Part shown: positions 24,266 through 34,769 of the stretch, one piece after another
Numbering within the stretch: position 1 is the first letter of the stretch
How the letters are laid out: each line of letters starts with the position of its first letter
DNA from: Thysanoteuthis rhombus
Taxonomy: Eukaryota > Mollusca > Cephalopoda > Oegopsida > Thysanoteuthidae
Reading direction: 5' to 3'
Length of the DNA stretch: 64,000 nucleotides
Assembly (NCBI GenBank): GCA_963457665.1
Contig: OY735203.1
Span: 22,210,174-22,274,173 of the forward strand
The notes under the pieces: model-generated
Told to the model about the DNA's origin: nothing
Database searches by the model: none
What the model saw: the letters and a program-made list of their open reading frames with translations, nothing else
Position numbers and translations under genes: made by a program

Positions 24266-25260
24266 TGTACCAAGTATCTCCCTCCTGAAGCCTCCTGAAA
24301 TCTTTTTACAATAAAATGAGAATATATCTGCTCAATTTTGATGTTAGTAGTTCGCATACCAAAGTCCAAGTTTTGCCTTTTTGTATGATTTTCTCATTTA
24401 GGTTGTCATTTACGGGAAAGGTAGGTTTAGGGGTTTGCTCCAGTGGAAACATGTTTTAATGTCAGGTTAGGCTTAGATCCCTGTCAAAATGCAGTAAGTA
24501 CGAGAGAAGAGAAAAAGTTACATCTGCACTCACCAATGACGAAGGAAAAGCGTAGAGCCATTGAGCATTACTAAAGCTTCTCTGTTATTAGGAGATCGTC
24601 TCATAAAATCATTAAATAGTTCTTTTCTCACTGATATGATGAAATTCAAGAAGGTTTGAGTCTGGAATAGATAGAAAAGCAATGATAATATCATGAAAAA
24701 ATGTAAAGGGATCAAGCAATATTTTTTCAATTGGGTTTTGAACTCAGTTTGTTGATTTTATTTACCTAGTTCTTAAACACCGATAAATTATTGCTTTAAC
24801 TGTAAGGTGATTTCATTTCATTCTGGTATTAACAAAAACCTGATTTAAATTGACGACATTTTTTTTCCATATGGTCAATGAATAATATAGGTCTACCACA
24901 GTCTAGCAACTTGATTGGCATAATTTTTGATATGGCATACAAGTTCCCGATCAAAGAAAGAGCTCATGAATCGTAGAGCTGTGCACACTATACTAACGAA
25001 TTCCTTAATCCATCTCAAAATACAATAATTTCATTTACACGCCGCAGCTCAACTTTCCACTTTATTTATTGAGAACTTTCGTAGATAATGTCCGGATAAA
25101 TGTATGAAGAAAAAAAATGGATAATATACATGAATGTCTTTCACTCAAGACCATATCTGTGGATTGGCCCCAATGCTAATCACTTCATCTTTACAATATC
25201 ATATGCTCTTCTGTTCTATTGTTATTCGAAGAGAACTTTCAGAAGATATCGTTTGGCACA
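24266..25260. other. Unannotated intergenic DNA
   Basis: No gene, RNA or clear repeat is recognised. Confidence 0.4.
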
Positions 25261-25279
25261 ATAGGAGCAAACTACTGCA

Positions 25280-25880
25280 ATGAATGAAAAAATACAATTT
25301 TTACAATCAGAAGCGAATCCCTGGATCCGACCAGAATTTCGATCATATTTCTCCTGATATGTATTCCATCCTTTCACAATTATCATCAGAATTAATTGCA
25401 GGGATATCATGTGGACAGACAAGAGTGGATACAGAAATACATGAAAAAAAATTGCACAAATGTATCTTTATTGAAAACAAATACCTGGATCAACAAGACG
25501 ATTTGATCATTATTATCTGACAATACAGTTCACACATTCAAAAGATTTTGATTGAATCCATTGGAAACTTTTGAGATATAGTGTAAAGGGAGGGAAGTGG
25601 AAGCAGAAATGAAGTAAAGTATTAAAACAGACAAATATCTCTAAATCAGAAAAGAATTCTCAGTTCTACCCGGAAATCCAATCTCTTTTTCTCCCCGTGC
25701 CTCACTTGTCCATGAAATTCAATTGAAATACATTCGAAACTTTTCAAAGTATAATGTAAACAGTTTAAAACAAATCCAGGAACTTTGTCATTGTTTTGTA
25801 TCCGATTTTATCTGTCCCCACAATATATCTGGGAATTCCCAATGAATTTTGATGAGATTTTGATATTTGGGGGTGGATCC
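25280..25880 (-). repeat. Units of the 166-bp satellite family, mostly reversed
   Basis: GGGATATCATGTGGACAGAC at about 25400 matches the reverse-oriented unit at 8.29 kb. Further reversed units can be read at about 25540-25780 (AAACTTTTGAGATATAGTG and CGAAACTTTTCAAAGTATAA). The last part, 25800-25865, turns to the forward orientation (CACAATATATCTGGGAATTC then AATGAATTTTGATGAGATTT). An inversion inside the array, or two abutting arrays, is the simplest reading. Confidence 0.6.
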
Positions 25881-25937
25881 AGGTTTTTTAAATTGAATTG
25901 TCAATAATGTGCGCTGCTGGATGAAATCATTCATTTC

Positions 25938-26029
25938 ATTACGTGTGTATGTAATAAGGTCATTGTTAACACTGTCATCATCCTTTCAGCGAACGTTGCT
26001 GAACGAGATTGGTCAGATATCTCTATCAG
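25938..26029 (+). repeat. 92-bp perfect inverted repeat, left arm
   Basis: By base-by-base reading, the 92 bases here are the exact reverse complement of 26899-26990. The arm begins ATTACGTGTG and ends CTCTATCAG, and is not itself a simple repeat. The spacer between arms is 869 bases, holding most of a decayed LINE. Confidence 0.93.
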
Positions 26030-26089
26030 GGGTATAACAGAACCAGTATTTTCCGAATTTATCTACCTCGTCAAGCCATCTTACTTTCT

Positions 26090-27170
26090 GTCAGCTACAA
26101 TTTCGCACATGATCTATGGGGATCCATATTGTGAGTCCTGATGTCGAGCTGATTGCCAATTGAGTTATCTGTTTCAATGATATTAATGATATCTTTTCTC
26201 TAATATACAGAGCTGTCATGATCTCTCCACAGGAGGTTGAGCATGAACCCTTCATGTGCATGTTGTATGGTTTCCAGTTTGAAGGTCCATTTTTAGGTCA
26301 AGTTCAATGTCGCAGCTCCGTAGATGACTATTGGTAGTATGCTGCCTTTTTGAGACTGGCAGGATGTTCTTGATCTTGAAAGTTGAGCCTGCTTAATCAA
26401 ATGTTTACCAACGTAGTGTGATTCTCGAGTTAGAGTCAACAAATGCTACGGTTAGTTGCATTTCATATTCTGCTGCTTTCTCTTTTGATCAGAGATGGTC
26501 GATGGTTGAGCAGCTTTTCCTTAAGCCAATTTGTTCCCCTGGTTTGATTTCATCAAACGTTTTAGTTATTCAGTGGGTGATCAATTTGTTGAAGTGTTTG
26601 TAGATGCAGATTAGTTGGCTCATCGGCCTGTAGTCGTTGACATCTTTTTGCCTTCCCATTTTGTATGACAGTATTATGATCGTGGCGTTCAACTCTTTTT
26701 GGACTTTACTTTGTTGGATAGAGAGGCGAGTTTCCAGCTTTTTCGAGTGGGCCGAAGGAGATGTCATCTGGTCGAGGGGTGTATCCTTCTTTGTGTATTT
26801 GATGGCTTCTTTCACTTCCTCAGGGTTACTTCTGGGGAATCCTCGAATTGATTACTCTTGGCTTGTGTATCCCATTCAATTCTTAGCGTCTTTTATGTCT
26901 GATAGAGATATCTGACCAATCTCGTTCAGCAACGTTCGCTGAAAGGATGATGACAGTGTTAACAATGACCTTATTACATACACACGTAATAGGTTTTTTT
27001 GTAAATATCCTCGACACATTTGACTATTCGGTCCCTATTTGTTATCAGGTTCCTATCTGCTTCGAGCTCACTAGTTATTAGCTTTTTACCCGCACAGAAA
27101 GATTTTCCTGTAGTTTTGAATCCCGTACATTTTTCAATAATGCTCTGAATAACTGGTGCCATGTATCTTA
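26090..27170 (-). mobile_element. Decayed RTE-clade LINE, linker to C-terminus
   Basis: Read on the minus strand with frame changes, ORF2 pieces appear in the right order. NLITNRDRIV then VEDIYKKTYY (linker) lies at about 27050-26985. EEVKEAIKYTKKDTPLDQMT, then NATIIILSYKMGRQKDVNDY and RPMSQLICIYKHFNKLIT (reverse transcriptase fingers) lie at 26830-26570. EQIGLRKSCSTIDHLSLI (family form EQAGFRSGFSTIDHL) is near 26530. ILPIVIYGAATLNLT then a MLNLLWRDH piece (C-terminal region) lies at about 26340-26200. Stops and frameshifts are many. The right inverted arm (26899-26990) interrupts it between the linker and a SNQFEDSPEVT piece, judging by the parallel copy at 35.7 kb. Confidence 0.85.
26899..26990 (-). 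repeat. 92-bp perfect inverted repeat, right arm, inside the LINE
   Basis: It is the exact reverse complement of 25938-26029. In the related LINE at 34.8-37.3 kb the linker reads straight from the FYQKLYSS motif into a short spacer and then DNQFEDLPEVT. Here the same spot carries this extra stretch of about 90 bases, so the arm looks like an insertion in the LINE rather than part of it. Confidence 0.9.
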
Positions 27171-27417
27171 TCTTGTCTTTCCACTGTTTCTTTTGGGTGT
27201 TTTTTCCCCTGCTCTATTGCTTCGATTGTACTAAATCTTGAAAATATACCACTCCAATGGCCAGACCAAGGAAGTCTTCTAGTATGGCAATTAGCATACT
27301 AGAAAGGGTAAAAAGTGTTGTGTAATATTTTGTTTTAAATTTTTTGGTGCTCTATGCATTTTTTTGAAAAAAGCAATCTTATTTGACAGGCAATTTAGAC
27401 GCAATCTTGATTATATA

Positions 27418-27785
27418 TTTTTAGTGTGCTGACTGAGTTAACACTTTGATATGTTATCAAGCAAATTTAATTCTAAAACAAATAGTGACAAAAATAAATT
27501 CAGAAAGAATAATGAACGAATAATAACCGTTATAATATATTTGATAGACATCTTGGATGCAACCTTTGAAAATATATACACAGATCATAGAGAAAATGGT
27601 GATATATGTCTTTGAAAATACTCAGATTGATGATTTATACAACCTGTACTTGATGCTTCCATAGTGGCATCCAAGATGTCTGTCAAATATTCTATAATGC
27701 TTGTTATTCATTCATTTTTTTGTCAATATTTGTCAGAGTATCAAATTTGCTTGATAACTTATCAAAGTCCTACCACAACTAAAAG
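27418..27785. mobile_element. Foldback (MITE-like) element with diverged inverted arms
   Basis: The left part (27418-27560) and the reverse complement of the right part (27667-27785) share a series of words. These are TTTTAGT at the ends, ACTTTGATA..TTATCAAGCAAATTT, AATA.TGACAAAAA, AATGAACGAATAA-like sequence and TTTGATAGACATCTTGGATGC at the inner ends (one substitution in the right arm). Arms are about 120 bases, roughly 75-85% similar by eye, with a core of about 105 bases. No transposase is present. This is the shape of an old non-autonomous DNA transposon or hairpin element. Confidence 0.65.
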
Positions 27786-27959
27786 TCCCCACGGGGTACC
27801 GGTATAGTTTCAATCCAATCTGCATTATACGCTTCAGTTCAAAATAATATTTTCCTGAAACATTCTATTTTATCTATTTCAATGAATTAACCACGACTTT
27901 CTGCACTTACCGCATACTTATGATATGATTAGTGTCATACAGGGTATCTTCCCGTTGCC

Positions 27960-28640
27960 CCTATTTTCGCACTTTTCTGAGGTCAAAACTGAACAGGAGA
28001 TTTTTTTCCCTTCTTTGAAGGATCAAAAATGAAGGAAAACTTCTTTTGCCCTTAAGGTGTCGAATATGTAATGAAACTTTTCCACCTCCAAGGATTTTTC
28101 CTTACTTGAGGTAGTCGAAAGTGAAAAGAAACTTTTTCCCAGCTTTAAGAATTCAAAAATGTAAGGAAACTTTTCTCCCCTCCATGGATCAAAAGTTATT
28201 GGAAATTTTTTTCCCTTTCGAGGACTCAGTATCAATGACAGAACCCCTCTTCATCTTAAAAAAAAACAAAAGAAAAAAAAAGAGACTTGTCTTCCTCCTA
28301 TACGGGATCGTAAAATAGTCAACCCAGCAAAAAAGAGTATTTCATATATCTCTGTATAAACATATGATGTTTTGGAAAGAGTGATCAATTACCAATTTAC
28401 TACAATGCATGTGCGGGATGTTACTTCTCGTTTGATATATATACACTACCTTATTAGTATGTTTATATATAATTTTGCACGGGATCTGAAGACAGTAAAA
28501 AATGAGGGGAAAGTTTTTCAATCTTTCTGTGGTCAAAAATATAGGGGACACTTTCCTACACCAAGTCACCGAAAGTGAGGGGAGATCAAAAATCCTTTTC
28601 CCCATCCTTCAACGGGTCAGAAGTGGAAAGAAATTTTTCC
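27960..28640 (+). repeat. Degenerate minisatellite, units about 45-55 bp
   Basis: A phrase of the type GGTCAAAAATGAAGGAAAACTT followed by TTTTCCC and a short TTTGAAGGA-like link recurs at about 27980, 28020, 28065, 28115, 28155 and 28195. It returns near 28490-28640 after a diverged middle section (28270-28480). The same family occurs at 55.74-56.4 kb. Confidence 0.65.
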
Positions 28641-28644
28641 CCTC

Positions 28645-29785
28645 AGTAAAGCGTTAAATATGAACTGTAATTGATGGGGGATCTATTCAAAACGTCCTTG
28701 GCCCAAATTATAGAAAGGCCATCTAATGCATTCCTTTTGGCATTATACACCAACAACTGAGAGGCTTTCTCCAACAGGGCTTCCAAATATATATATATAC
28801 TTTGTTTCAAATAATGAATAGTGAAAACATAGAATAAGTGCTGATGACTTTTGATATCCATTAAAGGATCACGCTCATTTCGGTACGTTCAAAATCCTTT
28901 GGAGACGACCAAACGCTATGGGCTGCAAAAAGTGTGTATATGGGAAACTTGACTGCTATTCAGCAACTTATAAGGGTCAATTTAACGCTTTGTCACTTTT
29001 GAATTTCAACAAAAGGTAATTTGTCGACCCACATGTTATATTGTAAGCTCAGGGTCGGGTTCCTTAGAAAAACATTCTATCGAAACGACATAAGCGTTGA
29101 GAGGAAGACGAAATCATACCTGCAGATTTCTTACGATGAACTGAAAGTTATGTTCTAGCACTGCATTGTTAATATCCTAAAATACTGGAAATGTTTGTTC
29201 TTCTCAATATGGAACGTTTGAAATTCAAAAAGATTTGATGAAATTAAAAGCAAGATTTACGTAGTTTATGATTTTCTCCATCATTACAATGATTCCATTC
29301 CCTGTGACTCCTATCGATCGACCGTTATCGCAATGTTCAAACGAAACCTTCCAAACAGATGTAAAAAGTAGTGCTGACATAAGATAACCCCGTCAAAAAA
29401 AATTGATTAACAAGGATAATTTGACCCATGATTTGAAAAAGGGATAGGTGTCGCAGACCTCAAGTGATAAGTAAAGTTCAACCTCACGTAAGGACAAAGA
29501 AATGCAATTTCCTAAAACCTGCATATCTATGTTCATATGTAGCTAGAACCAAAGTTTGATATAGACTAAGTGGCACTGTTCACATCTTCAGATCAATTTA
29601 GCATCAAGTCAAACTAAGCTTTTTCAAACCCAAGGGAGACAGTATCGCCGTACAAGCTGAAGACAAGTGGACTTCGATCAATTGTAACTCGATCGCAGGA
29701 AAAACACAGAATAAATGGCATTGACGTATGCTGACGTCATTTCAAGGTTAATTCGAGGCATTTTCGACCCACTTTTAAGGTTGAA
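28645..29785. other. Unannotated intergenic DNA
   Basis: No gene or repeat family is recognised with confidence. Confidence 0.4.
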
Positions 29786-29786
29786 A

Positions 29787-29788
<2 letters not shown>

Positions 29789-29837
<49 letters not shown>
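29789..29837. repeat. (TA)n microsatellite
   Basis: About 48 bases of pure TA, placed directly upstream of a copy of dispersed repeat family A. Confidence 0.96.
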
Positions 29838-29839
<2 letters not shown>

Positions 29840-29840
<1 letters not shown>

Positions 29841-30078
29841 GATAATCGGGTTGTGTTTTGTTGTATTACACCTCTTCAGTGTGGCTATAGACTATCCATA
29901 AACCCATCCAGTACCACGAAGTAGGATCAAAACGTTGCTCCAGACCCAGAACCTGGCATTTTACCCGTGCCCTATGCGGAACTGGACAGTCAGTAAGACT
30001 GAATTCAATCGATGTATTTACTTATGCAAAATTCCTCATTCACCAGAGAGCTCAATTCCTGAGTTGGAAGAGCATTGT
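29840..30078 (+). repeat. Dispersed repeat family A, longest copy
   Basis: Landmarks in order: TTGTGTTTTGTTGTATTACA, CTTCAGTGTGGCTATAGACT, CCATCCAGTACCACGAAGTA, GGATCAAAAC, CCTGGCATTTTACCC, GGACAGTCAGTAAGACTGAA, CACCAGAGAGCTCAATTCC and GTTGGAAGAGCATTG. The first half matches the minus copy at 39.9-40.1 kb and the second half matches 16.37-16.51 and 47.27-47.37 kb. It has no coding content, so it is probably a short non-autonomous mobile sequence. Confidence 0.75.
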
Positions 30079-30079
30079 C

Positions 30080-30680
30080 CAAATTTGTAATGAACAGGTT
30101 GCCTTACTTAAAGAGTGATCATACATGAATCAGGGAGCGTTAATTGTAATGATTATAATTATATAGAGAGAGGGAGTGGAATAAGGGGGCAGAAAGAGAG
30201 GGAGAGAGAGAAACGAAATACTGTCTGAGAACTGACGGTTTTTTTACTGTAGCAAGAGAAATGCTGCCCTAATTCAGGTGGGTAAACTCTGTACTGTTTG
30301 CCTGTCCCGCTAAGTTTGCTTTAACCGATTTATGAAAATTAACATGTCTTACTGCAGTTTGAAATAACAACATCGTGATTGATGGCTAACCGAGCTGAAC
30401 TGACAAGTTTTACATTTTTACATGCATGTGTTATATTTACAATAAAGTAATCACATTTAGTCTGAAGCTTTACCATAACCGAATGGAAACTTATATGCAT
30501 CAGCACCAAAATACTGCTGCGTTCCAAACGACCTAGTTGGGTTACAAGCCCTGCTTCCTGTTACAAAATAAGGCTGATCGTTTTTTTTTGTAATATTTGA
30601 TTTTATTTTCAAATTATACTAATATTGAATATAATTTTCTGTGAGCATATGCAAACTATATTAATATACTTAGTCATACA
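30080..30680. other. Unannotated intergenic DNA
   Basis: A short GA-rich run lies at 30165-30215. Nothing else is recognised. Confidence 0.4.
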
Positions 30681-30684
30681 CAAG

Positions 30685-31164
30685 TTCATCACCATCGTGG
30701 GCCTTTTAGCAACCATTGAGGGACATAAACTTTCCCCATGATTCGCCAGACATTTGTTTCGTTGAGCCACTACTTCCTGAATTTGATTAGCTCTATTCTC
30801 TGTCGACCATAATTTCGCAAATGACCTCTGGAGATCAAAGTTTTGTGTTGTGATGTCCAGAGTTTGTCTGATATTCTTGCAGCATGACCAGCCCATTGCC
30901 ATTCAAGTTTTTTTTCGAATGGCTTCCATGATAACACGGACTCCTGTCTTTCCTCTAACATACTGAACTGTCTTGTGATCTCTTCATGTCAGTTTGAGCA
31001 TAACACTTTATTGTGCACGTTGCATGGTTCTCAGATGAGGGCTGATCTTTCAGCTCCATACATGCTAATTGGGATGATGCAATATCTCTGAATTTTTGAG
31101 ATGAGGTATTATTATCATTTCTATCGATTTTCGGACCATCCTCATCTTGGTTGTTTTTCATACT
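30685..31164 (-). mobile_element. RTE-clade LINE 3' remnant
   Basis: On the minus strand the characteristic C-terminal segment reads PISMYGAERSAL (family form PTMTYGAETWTL) near 31070. KKLEWQWAGHAARISDKLWT follows at about 30915-30855, then RGHLRNYGRQRIELIKF, and GKVYVPQW (family form GEAYVQQW) near 30730. It has stops and frameshifts throughout. No polymerase core is visible here, so this is a 5'-truncated copy. Confidence 0.75.
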
Positions 31165-31278
31165 TCGTTACTTCCCCACACCTGCCAGATGATACCTGAT
31201 GAAGGCCATAGAGTACAACGGCCGGAACGTTGTATGAAAAATAACCAAGATGAGGATAGTCCGAATATTAATAGAAAT
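31117..31278. repeat. Inverted repeat, 47-bp arms, with TE-tail hairpin
   Basis: Arm 31117-31163 is the reverse complement of 31232-31278 with 5 mismatches in 47. The 68-base loop ends with CTGATGAAGGCC, GAGTACAACGGCCGGAACGT, a hairpin-like motif (GGCC near GGCCG) often seen near the tails of animal retroelements. The left arm abuts the LINE remnant on its left; the right arm would be the matching end of a second copy facing the other way. Confidence 0.7.
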
Positions 31279-31279
31279 A

Positions 31280-33000
31280 AATGTTTGTTTTACATAACAT
31301 TTATTTTATTTCAAAATATCCAGCCACCGATTAGGGTTTTTCTTTGCTTTATCGTTGTTCGTCATTCAGAACAACGGAGACCATCATGTCTTTCTAGACA
31401 ATGTAGTGGACAATGTGGACAAGAACTGACGACCTTAGTTGGGTGCTTGCACGCTCAGGTTTCCTGGCCTAAATGCATTGCTCAGTTGTAGCATCCCATT
31501 TAGCTCCACAAATATCTGATCGCAACACTATTATCACGAACTGTCTGAAGTAATTTCAGAAGGCCTTTAATTAAGCTCTTAATGAATCTTTAAAGCACTG
31601 TTTTTGGCTTTGCGTTATCGCACTCATATACACAAAATTTCCGTTTTATCATATCTTCATACAAATCAAACTATTTTCATATCCACGCTTGTATATTAAT
31701 ACATATAATCAGATATACACATACATGCTTTCGCTCTGATATGAGGCTGACACGTTTATTAGTTAAAATTTATTCTGAAATCTAAGTATATGATATTTGA
31801 TCTGAGTATGTATTGGAAGAGCATTTAGCCAAAAGAATGAGCAAATAATAAGACTGCATATTTTTTATTTATTATTTTTGTAGAAAGATTCCTTTTAAGC
31901 ACAAGTCTACGGACGTATCGATGTAACTACTTCTTTTATCATGACCTCTCGACAAATTAAACAATATTCTATCTTTACACTGATTTATCCGATCGGTATA
32001 TAAGTGGAAGTGAATCTGAATGTTTGTCAGCATGAAAGGATAAATTATTGCATTTCTCATCTAATCTTTATTTTAGCCTTATCAAGAAATATTAGTTACA
32101 TCTATATAATGTTGAACTCACAGATTCTTGGACAATCGTCAGAATGAACGGTGGACTTTGAATAGTGCTCATGTTTATCATTTAGTTAAGTTTTTACCAA
32201 GAAAAATGTTTGAGATAGGGTCAGATTCCTATAAAGATTACTGCTAAACTAGCATAAACAATGAAACAGATATTAACATCTACGGCGCATAGAAAATAAG
32301 GGCATGGTTTAAAAATAGAGTTTCATCGTAAATAGAACCCCCTTCTATTTTTCTTTCTATGAACTGACAAATTTCCAGAAGAACTGTAGGTTTTATCAAA
32401 TGAAAGTACATGTTTTTGAATGGAATATTCTTTACAATGTTCTACACTAGAGTTAGAAATTGATCCGTCAAATCCATCATCCGTACTGCTTTTTAACTAC
32501 CTGCATATCGTACTTCCACTGATATTTTAGAAATTAGAGAATCTTTAAGTGGGAGCTTACAAATGGAGGAAAAAATGGTAGATTTCACCCTAAATCGAAC
32601 TGTAGTGACCTCAGAGGCAAGAGACTTCTTCCAATATCAATTATTGTTGTAGAATCAAACAAAATTTGTCAAGATATAAAACTTGACTAAAGATATTGTA
32701 AATCTCTTCTTTATTTGGAGAAAAAAATGAAATTTATTTTGATGAAGAAGTAAAAGTTACAAAAAAAGGAAGATGAAGAGAAGTCAATGATCAGTCTCAA
32801 GCAGAAAAGATGATTGTTTCCTGTAATGGAGGGGGATCATAGATAAAAAAAACTTCTTTTGAAATAATCGGTAAGATCTGAAAGCGTAAAACAATATATT
32901 CATACTAAAAAAACTCAGCAAAAACCAAGCAATTTCCTACGAGGAAGGTAATTGTGGGTCAATTTCTAGCATCGTAAAAATAATCTTGAGCTATTCTAGT
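31280..33000. other. Unannotated intergenic DNA
   Basis: No gene is recognised. The sequence is AT-rich with many short A and T runs. Confidence 0.4.
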
Positions 33001-33014
33001 AATTCTTTAAAAGA

Positions 33015-33275
33015 GAGGTAGGTGTTAGGTTTCTAGATGTCTGGGGTTAGGGTTTGTAGATAAGTCTACAGTGCAGTTCAGTAGATAGCTCTAGTCTTAA
33101 GGTCTCTTGGTAGGTCTGGAGTAAGGTTTCGTAGATGTCATAAGTTTGGGTTAGTAGGTAAATCTGAAGTTAAGGTTAGTAGGGAAGGTCTAAGGCTTAG
33201 GGTCAAGGAATAGATATAGGATTAGGGTTAGTAAATTGGTCTAGGATTAGTAAATAGATTTAGGGTTAATGTTTT
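33015..33275 (+). repeat. Degenerate array with telomere-like TTAGGG words
   Basis: Over about 260 bases the words GTTAGG, TTAGGGTT, GGTTAGTAG, TAGGTCT and TAGATAGG recur in loose register every 25-35 bases (for example TGGGGTTAGGGTTTGTAGAT, GGATTAGGGTTAGTAAATTG and TTAGGGTTAATG). It is too diverged for a true telomere and more like a minisatellite that includes telomere-type words. Confidence 0.6.
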
Positions 33276-33279
33276 GAGT

Positions 33280-34298
33280 CCCACAGTTATTCATCGGTGT
33301 TGTCATGTTACCAGGAAATTAAATCTAAACAGCCATTTTTGAAAAATAATTCCCAGTTCAACTTTTAGAATAAGAGTTTACGGATTCTGATTTATCATCA
33401 ACAGTTAAACAGTAGTTTAAATGCCCTTTTTATAACAAGTGAAAGATTAAAAAACATTAGTCATAAATATTACCAAGAAAAGAATTTAATGCATTACTTA
33501 AAATGTGTTTATTTTATCGATTTTCGACAAATAAAATATGTGAATGATTTATCTTTTTTTTCCTATGGAAATTTGTGACAATTTTGTCTTTTCCTTCTGA
33601 ACGGTGCAGTACTAATCATTCAGTGCACTTCTGAAATATTCTGGGTTAGTGCATGGGGAATAATCTGGGATGATTTCTAACATTATAAGATATTTCGAGG
33701 GTGTTCTGTTTACTACATGACAACAATGCTAAACAGGAGCCCCTTTTGTCTTTCAAATTGGGAAACGCTGTGATGTAATTTAGGAGTATATTTATTCTGT
33801 CATTCTCTGGAATAATTTTTCTTTATATAATTCAGACAACGCTATACTTTGTGAGTTTTTCACTACTTAATTTTTTTACGGAACATAATATCTAGGGAGG
33901 GGGTAGAGGAATCCCTATTTACGATGCGACCATACTACTGAATTCTTTACTCCCTTGATAAATCTTCTCATTTGCACGAAGGTTTGCCCTGGAAAGTGTA
34001 CGGACCGGATGAAGATTTCATTTTCTATCCCACTAAGACTTTATATAAAGATTTTTTTTTTAATTCATCGCAGAGGCTTGAAAATCTCCTAAATATCCCA
34101 TTTCAACAAAAATATTTTTAGTATATATTCATCTACTAACAGATTTCCCTCATGAAAAGGTTCTTTCGGAGGAAAAAGTTGTGGAAACTTTCATTAAGTC
34201 GATCATTATCTTTGATAATTTCATTATATCTCTAATATAATTTTACGTATGTTTTTTATATTTGAAATCATTATTTGCTGGATGAGTTATCCCTGCTA
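33280..34298. other. Unannotated intergenic DNA
   Basis: No gene or repeat family is recognised. Confidence 0.4.
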
Positions 34299-34606
<308 letters not shown>

Positions 34607-34769
34607 CTATTTTTATTTAGGCTCTGGGAATATCCGTGTATATAACTATGTATGAACAAGTTTACACTGAAATAGGTACATCCAAGTGACTACATGTATG
34701 ATAAAGACCTCAAAGACGATTATGATGGTCCTCAAATCAATCTCAGACGTCATGACCAGCGTCACTTAA

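Noticed and set aside
27960..28640. CRISPR-like alternation of similar words and spacers in the minisatellites
   Set aside because: The units are diverged, the spacers are not unique and the genome is eukaryotic. These are ordinary minisatellites.
33015..33275. A genuine chromosome end or telomere
   Set aside because: TTAGGG words are sparse and mixed with other sequence, and ordinary repeat-bearing DNA continues on both sides.
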